Assembly: GCA_038249115.1 (NCBI GenBank)
Contig: JBBRWQ010000005.1
Coordinates: 1-62,546 of the forward strand
Direction of reading: 5' to 3'
DNA from: UBA4719 sp038249115
GTDB taxonomy: Bacteria; Actinomycetota; Actinomycetes; Actinomycetales; Dermatophilaceae
Length of the DNA stretch: 62,546 nt
In this document: piece after piece, positions 6,742 to 15,073 of the stretch
Position numbering within the stretch: the stretch's first letter is position 1
How the letters are laid out: every line of letters begins with the position of its first letter
Notes under the pieces: model-generated
Database searches by the model: none
What the model saw: only the letters and a program-made list of their open reading frames with translations
Told to the model about the DNA's origin: nothing
Position numbers and translations under genes: made by a program

Positions 6742-8957
6742 GACTTGACCACCTTCACGAAGGTCTCACGCATGACGACTGAACCGGTGATCGGATCCGT
6801 CGTGATCGGCATCAGCGCGTTGAGCCCGATGCCCTTGCCCCTCACGCGGGACAGCCCCGGCGATATCCGGCCCCAGCCGTGGTAGGTGAACACGGTGCCC
6901 TCGAGGATGTCCTCAGTCACCTTGGCCACCCCCCTCTGCTCGAGCGCGCCCACCGAGACGACGACGCCGTCGCCGTCACGGATGCCTAGCGGGGTGGCCT
7001 GCGCGGGGTGGATCCACAGCTCGTTGTTCGGGCGCAGCTCGTGAAGCCAGGGGATGTTCTGGGTGGCGCTGTTGGTGTGCACCGCGCACTTGCCCTGGAT
7101 CATCCGGAAGCTGCCCTTGGGCGGGGTGGGGGGCGCCGTGTACCGCAGTGCCGGCTCGAAGCCGAGCTTGGCGAGCTCCTCGGAGTACAGCTCGATCTTG
7201 CCGCTGGCGGTCTTGAGCTTAACCGGTGCAGTCGGGTCGGTCTCGCGCAGGAAGGTCGGCTTTGCCCCCGGTGGAACCCACTGCCCGTCCTTGGCCAGCT
7301 CGGATGCGCTCAGCTGGAACGGGGCGAGCTGTGTCGCCACGATCTCGTCGATGTCACGGTAGGCGAAATACTCACCAAGACCCATGACTGTGGCCAGCTC
7401 CTTGTAGATTTGCCAGCTGGGCCGGGCATCGCCCTGGGGAGGCACGGCCTGCTGGCGGTACCGGATCTTCGGCGCAAGGCCGGAGGCCTCCATCACCGGG
7501 TCGGTCCGCTCCAGGTACGTGCACTCAGGGAGGATGACGTCGGCGTAGGCGCCGGTGTCGTTCATGTAGACGTCGACGCTGACCAGCAGATCGAGCTTCT
7601 TGAACGCCTCGATCATGGTCGGCTGGTCCGGGAGCGCCGCCAACGGGTCGAAGCGGTGCGCGATGTATGCCCTGAGCGGGTAGGGCTTCCCGGTCAGGAC
7701 TGACTCCGGCAGGACCTGGCAGAGCCCGTCCTTGACAGGGGTCAGTGGGAACCGCCCGGGGATGCCCGCACCGTCCACCCGCTCGGCTGTGACCTTCGGG
7801 AACTCCGGCTTCTTCCAGTCCCCGAGCTCGGTGCCGGCCGCCTTGAGGCCCTTGACGAGGAAGATGCCGCCTGGCACCTCGAGGTTGCCCACCAGGGCGT
7901 TGAGGGCCAGGATCGCCCGCCGCAGCTGGAAGTCGTTGTGGCTGGTCGCGGAGAACCAGCCGTAGTCGGCGACCGCCCGCGGCCGGGCCCCGCCGAAGTC
8001 ACGGGCGACGTCACGGATCGTGCCCGCCGGGATGCCGGTCTCCTTGGCCGCCCACTCCGGGGTGTACTCAAGGACCGCGGCGGCCAGCTGCTCGAATCCG
8101 ATCGTGTATCGCTTGACGAAGTCCTGGTCGTACAGCTTCTCGGCGATCAGCACCTGCAGCATCGCCAGGGCAAAGGCCAGGTCGGTCCCCGGTTGGGGCT
8201 GCAGCCAAGTCGACGCCGCCGTGGAGGTCGGGGTGCGTCGGGGGTCGAGGTAGACCATCCGTGCGCCGCGGGCAAGGGCGGCCACGATGCCCTGGGCCTG
8301 GGGGACCGCGAGCGTCTCCATGTGGTTGCGCCCGAAGGAGACCAGGTAGTCCACCTTCGAGTAGTGGATCCCCAGCCCGGAGGTGCCGAGGGTGACGTCC
8401 AGTGCCACGTTGCGTCCCAGCGGACAGGTCGACTCGTGGCTGAAGATGTTCGGGGTTCCGAACGCCTTCGCAAAGGTCACCAGAAAGGCGTCTCCGGCGC
8501 TGGGGCGACGCCCCACGCCGAGCGCCTGTGGACCCTGGCTTCCCTTGATGACGGTCAGCCGGTCGGCGATGTAGCGGTACGCCTCATCCCAGCTGGCCTT
8601 GCGGAACTTGCCCTCACCGCGCTTGCCCACCCGGATGAGCGGGGTGCGCACCCGGTCGGGGTCCTCCAGCAGGGAGATGCCGGCGTTGCCCTTGGCGCAG
8701 ATCGCGCCCTGGGTCGACTTCTCCTTGGGGTTGCCCTCGATCCGGACGACCTTGCCATCGCGGACCCGAACGAGGATCGGGCAACGCACGGTGCACATCT
8801 CGCAGACGCTGGTGACCACCTTCTCCGTGCCCGGGGTCTCCGCCGCCGCGGCAGCCATCGGTGTGGCCAGCTCCCGCACCCCGACCGGGACCGCGGCTAC
8901 CGCAGTCCCGGCGGCAGCGACTTGCAGAAACGTCCTACGGTTTGGCGTAATGGCCAT
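6738..8957 (-). CDS. Tat-exported molybdopterin oxidoreductase catalytic subunit (Psr/Phs-like)
   Basis: 738 residues from the chosen ATG at 8957, preceded by AGGAGGAG 11 nt upstream; a longer in-frame start at 9044 would bury the signal peptide. The N-terminus is a twin-arginine signal, TPNRRTFLQVAAAGTAVAAV. A 4Fe-4S site follows (C52EMC55TVRC59...C87AKG), then family segments LLEDPDRVRTPLIRVGKRG and IFSHESTCPLGRNVALD, where C178 is the likely molybdenum ligand. The C-terminal molydop-binding domain has HTNSATQN and DGDGVVVSVG. Closest architecture is polysulfide or thiosulfate reductase; formate or another oxyanion substrate cannot be excluded. First gene of an overlapped operon behind a CRP/FNR-like site. 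Confidence 0.85.
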   Translation of the reverse strand: MAITPNRRTFLQVAAAGTAVAAVPVGVRELATPMAAAAAETPGTEKVVTSVCEMCTVRCPILVRVRDGKVVRIEGNPKEKSTQGAICAKGNAGISLLEDPDRVRTPLIRVGKRGEGKFRKASWDEAYRYIADRLTVIKGSQGPQALGVGRRPSAGDAFLVTFAKAFGTPNIFSHESTCPLGRNVALDVTLGTSGLGIHYSKVDYLVSFGRNHMETLAVPQAQGIVAALARGARMVYLDPRRTPTSTAASTWLQPQPGTDLAFALAMLQVLIAEKLYDQDFVKRYTIGFEQLAAAVLEYTPEWAAKETGIPAGTIRDVARDFGGARPRAVADYGWFSATSHNDFQLRRAILALNALVGNLEVPGGIFLVKGLKAAGTELGDWKKPEFPKVTAERVDGAGIPGRFPLTPVKDGLCQVLPESVLTGKPYPLRAYIAHRFDPLAALPDQPTMIEAFKKLDLLVSVDVYMNDTGAYADVILPECTYLERTDPVMEASGLAPKIRYRQQAVPPQGDARPSWQIYKELATVMGLGEYFAYRDIDEIVATQLAPFQLSASELAKDGQWVPPGAKPTFLRETDPTAPVKLKTASGKIELYSEELAKLGFEPALRYTAPPTPPKGSFRMIQGKCAVHTNSATQNIPWLHELRPNNELWIHPAQATPLGIRDGDGVVVSVGALEQRGVAKVTEDILEGTVFTYHGWGRISPGLSRVRGKGIGLNALMPITTDPITGSVVMRETFVKVVKS

Positions 8958-9060
8958 GGGCTGTGCAGCTCCTCCTGGGAGGGATACCTGACGGTCGCAG
9001 GCATGGCCATGGTTCTCCCCGCCTTGGACCCAGCGGGGGACCAAGGTCCCGCGACCAGAT

Positions 9061-9089
9061 CAAATGTGCGATTTGTGACTGATGTCACC
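9061..9089. promoter_or_regulatory. CRP/FNR-family-like operator upstream of the molybdoenzyme operon
   Basis: TGTGACTGATGTCACC (9074-9089) matches the CRP-type consensus TGTGA-N6-TCACA at nine of ten specified bases. Beside it CAAATGTGCGATTTG (9061-9075) is an inverted repeat with 5-bp arms. The pair lies about 105-130 nt upstream of the molybdoenzyme start, in the 185-bp gap after the DUF6457 gene. A CRP/FNR-family regulator sensing oxygen, nitrosative stress or cAMP is plausible, but which one is unknown. Confidence 0.45.
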
Positions 9090-9143
9090 AACTCGACCTG
9101 TACCTTCACATCACGCGGCGCACTTAACGGCGGCCCAGGAGGC

Positions 9144-9374
9144 CTACTCTGCGGGAGTCGGCCAGGTCGCGGCGAGGTTCTGGACCTTGGCGGAGGCATC
9201 CTTGACGTCCATGCCGCCCGCGACGGCCAGGCCAAGCAGGAACGTGGTCACCGGCGCTGCAGGCCGCTCGACGTTGTGTGCGGCCACGCGGGCCACATCC
9301 AGGATTACATCAACGTCGGGGTCCGCTGACACGTGCAGTTCCGCGCATACGGCGTCGATCCAGGTATTCATCAT
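9144..9374 (-). CDS. DUF6457 protein linked to molybdenum cofactor genes
   Basis: 76 residues from ATG 9374 (MMNTWIDAVCAELHVSAD), continuing LDVARVAAHNVERPAAPVTT and FLLGLAVAGG. This is the short helical DUF6457 family, which often accompanies or is fused to molybdopterin-guanine dinucleotide genes in actinobacteria. A GGAG sits about 9 nt before ATG 9374. An in-frame GTG at 9431 overlaps the moaA stop (GTGA) and would add 19 non-conserved residues. Either way it follows moaA directly and is probably co-transcribed with it. Its biochemical role is undefined. Confidence 0.75.
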   Translation of the reverse strand: MMNTWIDAVCAELHVSADPDVDVILDVARVAAHNVERPAAPVTTFLLGLAVAGGMDVKDASAKVQNLAATWPTPAE

Positions 9375-9427
9375 GGTCGTGACTCCAGGTTCGTTGGGGG
9401 TGGACTCGCCGGGCCCGGCTGGCCCGT

Positions 9428-10519
9428 TCACCCGCCAATGTAGGACATCTCGATCTTCTTCGTGTCTGTGGCGCCCAGCCGGCTGGTGGTCGCAGAACGC
9501 AGCTCCGAGTAGCGGTCCGTGCGCTCTCGCCAGATTCCGGCCATGACAGCTGACAGCTGTTCGTCCGAGCTTCCGCCGCGCAGGAGCGCCCGCAGGTCAT
9601 GGCCACCGGATGCAAAGAGGCAGGTGAACAGCTTGCCTTCCGTCGAGACTCGCAGCCGGGTGCACGAATGGCAGAACGACTTGGTGACACTCGAGATCAC
9701 GCCGATCTCGCCGCCCCCGTCCCGATAACGCCATCGGGCGGAGGTCTCGCCGCTGTAGTTTGGAGCGACCTCCTCGACCGGCAGCTCAGCGTTGATGCGG
9801 CTGATGACCTCGTCCGAGGGCACCACCGCTTCCATCTTCCAGCCGTTGCTGCTGCCCACATCCATGAACTCGATGAAGCGCACGATGTATGGCGACCCCT
9901 TGAAATGGCGTGCCATCGCCACAATGTCCTGATCGTTCTGGCCGCGCTTCACCACCATGTTGATCTTGATCGGGCCGAGGCCGACCTGATGGGCCACCTC
10001 GATGCCGTGCAGGACCTTTGCCACCGGAAAGGTCACATCGTTGACGGCCTTGAAGGTTGCGTCGTCCAGCGAGTCGAGGGAGACGGACAACCGTTTGAGG
10101 CCAGCGTCTTTCAGTGACTTCGCCATGACGGCAAGCGCTGACCCGTTGGTGGTGAGCGCAATATCGATATCCCTGCCGTCGGGCGTCTTCAGCGCTGCGA
10201 GCATGCCCACCAGGTCCTCAAGACCCTTACGTAACAACGGCTCGCCACCGGTGAGACGGATCTTCTCGACCCCACGTGCGACGGCGATCCTCGCGAGCCG
10301 GGTCATCTCCTCGAAGGTAAGCATCTCTCCTCGCTCCATGAACGCGAAGTCACTACCGAAGGTCCCTTTCGGCATGCAGTAGACGCAGCGAAAGTTGCAC
10401 CGGTCGGTGACCGAAATACGCAGGTCCCGCAATGGGCGGTTCCGGCTATCAGCCACGGCACCTGTCGACGAACCAGGCTCGACCGGGACGGGGTCGCTGG
10501 TCGGTGACTGCGCCCTCAC
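9428..10519 (-). CDS. moaA: GTP 3',8-cyclase MoaA (molybdenum cofactor, first step)
   Basis: Radical SAM enzyme that, with MoaC, converts GTP to cyclic pyranopterin monophosphate. 363 residues from GTG 10519, which overlaps the SDR stop as GTGA. The SAM cluster is C41NFRC45VYC48, preceded by DLRISVTDR; KIRLTGGEPLLR follows. The second 4Fe-4S site is in SFCHSCTRLRVSTEGKLFTC, and the C-terminus ends YIGG, the di-glycine tail needed for activity. moaC is not in this window. Its position just upstream of a molybdopterin oxidoreductase operon suggests local cofactor supply, although a 185-bp gap with its own regulatory site separates them. Confidence 0.95.
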   Translation of the reverse strand: MRAQSPTSDPVPVEPGSSTGAVADSRNRPLRDLRISVTDRCNFRCVYCMPKGTFGSDFAFMERGEMLTFEEMTRLARIAVARGVEKIRLTGGEPLLRKGLEDLVGMLAALKTPDGRDIDIALTTNGSALAVMAKSLKDAGLKRLSVSLDSLDDATFKAVNDVTFPVAKVLHGIEVAHQVGLGPIKINMVVKRGQNDQDIVAMARHFKGSPYIVRFIEFMDVGSSNGWKMEAVVPSDEVISRINAELPVEEVAPNYSGETSARWRYRDGGGEIGVISSVTKSFCHSCTRLRVSTEGKLFTCLFASGGHDLRALLRGGSSDEQLSAVMAGIWRERTDRYSELRSATTSRLGATDTKKIEMSYIGG

Positions 10520-11298
10520 CCAAGCTCCCCGAGGACGCGGTGGACCTTGTGGTTGGCCGCCTGTGCGCGAGGGCGCACGATCATCCGGTCGATGTTCACG
10601 TGCGGCGGACGGGTCGCCACCCACGCCACGCAGTCTGCGATGTCCTCTGAGGTCAGCGGCTCGGCCACTCCGGCATACACCGCATCGGCCTTGGCCTGGT
10701 CCCCGGCGAATCGCGTCAGCGCGAAGCCCTCGGACCGCACCATGCCGGGTGCTATCTCGCAGACCCGCACCGGCTGGTCCCACAGCTCCAGCCGGAGCGT
10801 GTCCACCACCGCGCGCACACCGAACTTCGCTGCCGCGTAACCGCCGCCCCCCTCGTAGGTGACCTGGCCGGCCGTGGACCCCATCACCACGATCTGGCCG
10901 TGGGACGCCACGAGCGCCGGCAGCAAGGCCTTCGTCACAGCGACGACGCCGATGACATTGACCTCGTACATAGCCCGCCACTGGTCAAGGTCCGCAGATG
11001 ACACCGGGTCCGCGCCGAGGGCGCCGCCGGCGTTGTTCACCAGCAGGTCACAGCGCTCGCCGACCTCGGCCGCCAGAGAGGCCACGTCGTCGGCATAGGT
11101 CACGTCGCAGCGGACCGCCCGGCCGTGGATCTGATCGGCGAGGGCCGCTACCCGGTCACCGCGCCGCGCCGCGCACACCACCTCGAAGCCCTCGGCGGCC
11201 AGGCGACGTGCCGTTGCCGCCCCGATGCCGCTACTCGCTCCGGTCACGACCGCCACGGGTCGCGTCTGCTCAGTCTCTGGTCGCACGGTCTCGGTCAC
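10516..11298 (-). CDS. Short-chain dehydrogenase/reductase
   Basis: 260 residues from GTG 11298. Classical SDR motifs: cofactor loop TGASSGIGAATARRLAAEGF, NNAGGALGADP, catalytic serine in MGSTAG, and YAAAKFG with the Y-x3-K pair. C-terminal EIAPGMVRSEG matches the usual P-G loop. It would use NAD(P)H on an unknown carbonyl or alcohol; YdfG-like serine/3-hydroxy acid dehydrogenases are the nearest resemblance. Upstream in-frame starts overlap the divergent menE region and lack ribosome sites. Overlap with moaA suggests co-transcription without implying a cofactor role. Confidence 0.85.
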   Translation of the reverse strand: MTETVRPETEQTRPVAVVTGASSGIGAATARRLAAEGFEVVCAARRGDRVAALADQIHGRAVRCDVTYADDVASLAAEVGERCDLLVNNAGGALGADPVSSADLDQWRAMYEVNVIGVVAVTKALLPALVASHGQIVVMGSTAGQVTYEGGGGYAAAKFGVRAVVDTLRLELWDQPVRVCEIAPGMVRSEGFALTRFAGDQAKADAVYAGVAEPLTSEDIADCVAWVATRPPHVNIDRMIVRPRAQAANHKVHRVLGELG

Positions 11299-11351
11299 CC
11301 GTCCAGTATTCACGCCCCGGATTCGCGGGCGGCAGCACATAGGCTCTGCGG

Positions 11352-12524
11352 GTGAGTGGTTCCCGACTGCGCGCCCTGCCGGTACCGTCCGGCATCGCCG
11401 CACTCGACGTCATTGCGGACCTGCAAAGGGCGTTGGACGGCACCGGCCCCGCCCTGGCCCCGCATGCCCCCGACAGCGCCGTTCCGTCGATTCCGGACGA
11501 CCTGGCCCACCTCCCCCACGACCTCGCGCTCTCGATCGGCACCTCCGGGTCGACCGGGCGACCCAAGCTGGCCATGCTGACGCGTTCGGCCCTCCGTGCG
11601 TCTGCCAACGCGACCCATGCCCGGCTGGGCGGTCAGGGGCAGTGGCTGCTGGCGATGCCGGCGCACCACATCGCCGGTATCCAGGTCCTGGTCCGATCGC
11701 TGGTCGCAGGCACCAGTCCTGTTGCGATGGATCTGGCGAAGGGCTTCACCGCGGCGGAGTTCGTTCGGGCAACCGGTGAGATCGCCTCTGGCACAACGGC
11801 ATACACAGCGCTGGTCCCGACACAGCTGGTCCGGCTGCTCGCCTCAGCCGACGGACGAGAGGCACTCGCCCGGTATTCCGCAGTCCTGGTCGGCGGTGCG
11901 GCGTCGCCTTCCAACCTGCTCGCCGAAGCGCGAGCCGCCGGGATCCGGGTGGTCACCACCTACGGGATGAGCGAGACCGCTGGCGGTTGCGTCTATGACG
12001 GCAGGGCTCTTGACGGCAGCATCGTCCGGCTCGAGGACGACGGCCGGATCCGGCTCGGTGGCGCCACCCTCGCAGAGGGCTACCTCGGGGAACCGGCTCC
12101 CACGGCAGCAGCATTCAGCCACGACGACAACGGCACGGCGTGGTTCCGTACCGACGACGTCGGTCACCTCGACGACCGGGACTCCCTCGTCGTGGACGGG
12201 CGCGTCGACGACCTGATCAACACCGGTGCCCTCAAGGTGGCCCCGCGCCTGGTCGAGGAGGCGCTGACCCGGCTCGATGCCATCGCTGAGGCCGTCGTGG
12301 TGGGCAGCCCCGACCCTGAGTGGGGTCAGGTCGTCAGTGCCGCCATCGTTCTCACCCAGGGAAGCTCACCGCTGACGCTCGATGATGTGCGGGACCAGCT
12401 GCGCGGCAAACTGCCGGATCACGCTTTGCCACGGCGGCTCACGACCCTGCCCGGGCTTCCCTTGCGCGGCCCCGGAAAGCACGATCGCGCCGCCGTCAGG
12501 AGGCTCTTCGGCCAGAGCGGCTGA
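11352..12524 (+). CDS. menE: o-Succinylbenzoate-CoA ligase MenE
   Basis: ANL-superfamily adenylating enzyme that activates o-succinylbenzoate with CoA in menaquinone synthesis. 390 residues, GTG start, short for the family as in many actinobacterial MenE proteins. The AMP-binding P-loop is SIGTSGSTGRPK, followed by MPAHHIAGIQ, VTTYGMSETAGG, and the hinge region WFRTDDVG...DSLVVDGRVDDLINTGALKV, with the C-terminal catalytic lysine region near the end. It is divergent from the SDR gene and two genes upstream of menA, which supports MenE over a generic acyl-CoA ligase. Confidence 0.88.
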   Translation: MSGSRLRALPVPSGIAALDVIADLQRALDGTGPALAPHAPDSAVPSIPDDLAHLPHDLALSIGTSGSTGRPKLAMLTRSALRASANATHARLGGQGQWLLAMPAHHIAGIQVLVRSLVAGTSPVAMDLAKGFTAAEFVRATGEIASGTTAYTALVPTQLVRLLASADGREALARYSAVLVGGAASPSNLLAEARAAGIRVVTTYGMSETAGGCVYDGRALDGSIVRLEDDGRIRLGGATLAEGYLGEPAPTAAAFSHDDNGTAWFRTDDVGHLDDRDSLVVDGRVDDLINTGALKVAPRLVEEALTRLDAIAEAVVVGSPDPEWGQVVSAAIVLTQGSSPLTLDDVRDQLRGKLPDHALPRRLTTLPGLPLRGPGKHDRAAVRRLFGQSG

Positions 12525-12576
12525 GGGCGTGACAAGATGGATGCAGGATCAGGTCAAGCCGCGTAAGGAGGTCGGG

Positions 12577-12846
12577 ATGGCAAGGGTGCTCTTAGTTCTC
12601 ATTCCCCTCGCGTTGGCGATCTACACGCTGATCGACGCGATCCAAACCGAGGACAGCCGCGTTCAGTTCCTCCCCAAGGTCGTCTGGATCCTGCTGATTC
12701 TTCTGTCCGCCCCGACCGGGATCGGCGCAGTGGCCTGGCTCGTCACGGGAAGGAAACGTGGTGCACAGAACGGACGCCCGAGACCAAACCGCCCATCCGC
12801 ACCACGCGGACCCGACGATGATCCGGACTTTCTTCGCAATCTGTGA
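12577..12846 (+). CDS. Small PLDc_N-type membrane protein
   Basis: 89 residues. Two hydrophobic segments (RVLLVLIPLALAIYTLIDAI and LPKVVWILLILLSAPTGIG) flank a short loop typical of the phospholipase D N-terminal (PLDc_N) membrane domain found alone in actinobacteria. A Pro/Arg-rich cytoplasmic tail (PRPNRPSAPRGPDDDPDFLR) follows. A strong AAGGAGG lies just before the ATG. It sits between menE and menA on the same strand; its function is unknown and a link to quinone synthesis is only positional. Confidence 0.75.
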   Translation: MARVLLVLIPLALAIYTLIDAIQTEDSRVQFLPKVVWILLILLSAPTGIGAVAWLVTGRKRGAQNGRPRPNRPSAPRGPDDDPDFLRNL

Positions 12847-12905
12847 GCATTCCGCCACGATCTGAGTCACCCCACCACGATCTGAACTGAGCGAGAAACA
12901 ACTCA

Positions 12906-13790
12906 ATGGCAACCCTGTCCCAGTGGGTCGAGGGCGCACGCCCGCGCACCCTCCCCGCCGCCGTCGCACCCGTACTCGTCGGCACCGGCGCGGCATACGC
13001 CCTCGGGAAGGCCAACATCGCCTTCGCCGTGCTAGCCCTTCTGGTCTCGCTGGCACTGCAGGTCGGGGTGAACTACGCCAACGACTACTCCGACGGCATC
13101 CGGGGCACCGACCAGGCGCGGGTTGGCCCGGTACGGCTGGTCGGACAGGGGCTGGCCAGGGCCGACAACGTCAAGCTCGCGGCCATGCTCTCCTTCTTCA
13201 GCGCTGCCGTGCTCGGGCTCGCCCTGGTCGCACTCAGCAACGCCTTCGTGATGCTGCTGGTCGGTGCCGCATCGATCGCCGCAGCCTGGTACTACACCGG
13301 AGGCAAGAGCCCATACGGTTACAGCGGATGGGGCGAAGTGTTCGTGTTCGTGTTCTTCGGTCTGGTGGCCACCTTGGGCACGACCTACACGCAGGCGCTC
13401 TCCATCAGCACCGCCTCGGTCGCCGGCGCTGTCGGCGTGGGCGCCATCGCCTCGGCAATCCTGGTCGCCAACAACCTGCGCGACATACCCACCGACCAGC
13501 TACACGGCAAGCGGACCCTCGCAGTGCGTCTGGGAGAGACCCGGACCCGCAGGCTGTATGCCACGCTGCTGACCGTCGCGCTCGCCTGCGTCGTCGTGGC
13601 CGGGATAATCCACCTCACCGCCCTGGTGGCGCTGGTGTCCTTCGTTCTGGCGTACCCGCTGCTTGCACGGGTTCTGCGCGGCGCAACAGGCGCAGACCTG
13701 GTCCCTGTGCTGTCCGGCACGGGGAGGTTCGAGCTGGTCTACGCAGCGCTGCTGGCATTCGGGCTGGGCGCTTCCCGCTACATCGGCTGA
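12906..13790 (+). CDS. menA: 1,4-Dihydroxy-2-naphthoate polyprenyltransferase MenA
   Basis: UbiA-family integral membrane enzyme that prenylates 1,4-dihydroxy-2-naphthoate to demethylmenaquinone. 294 residues, about eight membrane helices, starting TLSQWVEGARPRTLPAAVAP as actinobacterial MenA does. The first Asp-rich motif is NYANDYSDGIRGTD, followed by RLVGQG; the second is NNLRDIPTDQLHGKRTLAVR. It ends 24 nt from the convergent DUF4229 gene. With menE it indicates menaquinone as the respiratory quinone, the probable partner of the nearby NrfD subunit and cytochrome c maturation genes. Confidence 0.95.
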   Translation: MATLSQWVEGARPRTLPAAVAPVLVGTGAAYALGKANIAFAVLALLVSLALQVGVNYANDYSDGIRGTDQARVGPVRLVGQGLARADNVKLAAMLSFFSAAVLGLALVALSNAFVMLLVGAASIAAAWYYTGGKSPYGYSGWGEVFVFVFFGLVATLGTTYTQALSISTASVAGAVGVGAIASAILVANNLRDIPTDQLHGKRTLAVRLGETRTRRLYATLLTVALACVVVAGIIHLTALVALVSFVLAYPLLARVLRGATGADLVPVLSGTGRFELVYAALLAFGLGASRYIG

Positions 13791-13814
13791 GAGACCCACC
13801 ACGCGCTTGCTGCC

Positions 13815-14084
13815 TCAGGCACGCGGCGAGCTGTCCTCCGCCTCGACATCTTCGTCGATCTCGTCCTGGTGACTGCGCTCGAGCCGGTGTGCCCGCTCAT
13901 CGACCCGGCGCGCGATCTTGGCGCTGAGCTGAGCTCGCGGCCCCGCCAGAACGAAGTACGACAGCGTCGCAGAACCCAGCGCCGCGGTGATGAACAGCCA
14001 GACGGGATCACGAAGACCCAGCAGCCACAGTGCAGAGACGAACCCGAAGAAAATCATCAAGCGCAACACCGAGTAGCGCGCCAT
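13815..14084 (-). CDS. DUF4229 membrane protein
   Basis: 89 residues: MARYSVLRLMIFFGFVSALW, a second hydrophobic segment LFITAALGSATLSYFVLAG, then RAQLSAKIARRVDERAHR and an acidic C-terminus DEIDEDVEAEDSS. This is the actinobacterial DUF4229 pattern of two membrane helices plus a charged tail. Its ATG lies 2 nt beyond the ccsB stop, so it is the last gene of the hemL-to-ccsB operon. Function unknown; conserved linkage with cytochrome c biogenesis genes in related genomes is from memory. Confidence 0.75.
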   Translation of the reverse strand: MARYSVLRLMIFFGFVSALWLLGLRDPVWLFITAALGSATLSYFVLAGPRAQLSAKIARRVDERAHRLERSHQDEIDEDVEAEDSSPRA

Positions 14085-14086
14085 GC

Positions 14087-15073
14087 TCACATCCCTGAGT
14101 AGGAGTGCAGGCCGACGAAGAACACGTTGACGACCAGGTAGTTGACCAGGATCGCGCCGAAGCCGGCCAGCGCCAGGTAGTTGGCCGACCGTGCCGACCA
14201 CCCCGTCGTAGCCCGGGCATGCAGATAGGCGGCGTAGACGACCCAGATGACGAACGTCCACACCTCCTTGGGGTCCCACTGCCAGTAGCGCCCCCACGCC
14301 TGCTCGGCCCAGATGGCGCCGGCGATGAGCGTGAAGGTCCAGAGCGGGAACGCCACGACGTGGATCCCGTAGGCCGTCCGGTCCAGTGACCTCGACGGCG
14401 GGAGGGCGGTGTTGACGATGGTCTTGACCCGTGACATCCCTGCAGGGTCCAGCGACTCGAGCCACGACTGGACCAGGTGCAGGATCGTCACGCTGAACGC
14501 GATGGTGAACAGCGCCACCGAGAACGTGGCCACCGTGACGTGGATGACGAGCCAGACGCTCTTGAGTGAGGGAAGCAGCTCACTGGCGTCGGTGTAGAAG
14601 ACCGTGATGGCCAGTCCGAGGGTCAGCAGCACCGGGCCGATGACGAACAGCCCCAGCCAACGGATGTCGCGGCGAAGGCTGATGGCGACAAAGACGACGA
14701 CCACGAACATGCAGCCCACGAGGGCGAACTCGAACATGTTGCCCAGCGGCGGGCGATGGACGGACAGCCCCCGCATGGCCGCGGCGGCGATCAGCAGCAG
14801 ACCGCCCAGCCGGGTCAGCATCATCGCGACTCCGGCCGCCTTGCGTCTTCGCGGCCGTTCCGGGACGTCACCGGCGACCGGAGTCGCAGGGACTCCCACG
14901 GATGGCCCGCTCCCGACCAGCGCCGCTTCGTTCTGCATCGCGGGCGCCACCACTTCGACCCTTGGGGCAGCCCCTGCGAGGTCTATGGCGAAGGCGATCA
15001 TGGCGATGGTGAACACCACCATGGCCGAGTAGACGCTGAGGTTGGCGTACAGCGAGAGTGTCTGGTTCGTCAT
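14087..15073 (-). CDS. ccsB: Cytochrome c biogenesis protein CcsB (ResC/CcsA family)
   Basis: 328-residue multi-spanning membrane protein. It contains the heme-handling WGRYWQWDPKEVWTFVIWVV segment, the tryptophan-rich WWD-like motif of the CcsA/ResC family, and conserved histidines in VWLVIHV, YGIHVVAFP and LHARATT. With ResB it forms the System II cytochrome c synthase, which moves heme across the membrane and attaches it to apocytochromes. The ATG overlaps the resB stop (ATGA). An acidic/Arg-rich cytoplasmic loop (about residues 38-70) is longer than in some homologues. Confidence 0.92.
   Translation of the reverse strand: MTNQTLSLYANLSVYSAMVVFTIAMIAFAIDLAGAAPRVEVVAPAMQNEAALVGSGPSVGVPATPVAGDVPERPRRRKAAGVAMMLTRLGGLLLIAAAAMRGLSVHRPPLGNMFEFALVGCMFVVVVFVAISLRRDIRWLGLFVIGPVLLTLGLAITVFYTDASELLPSLKSVWLVIHVTVATFSVALFTIAFSVTILHLVQSWLESLDPAGMSRVKTIVNTALPPSRSLDRTAYGIHVVAFPLWTFTLIAGAIWAEQAWGRYWQWDPKEVWTFVIWVVYAAYLHARATTGWSARSANYLALAGFGAILVNYLVVNVFFVGLHSYSGM

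Noticed and set aside
8958..9044. Longer start for the molybdoenzyme (adds 29 residues before MAITPNRRTFLQ)
   Set aside because: It would place the twin-arginine signal internally, and a good ribosome site precedes ATG 8957.
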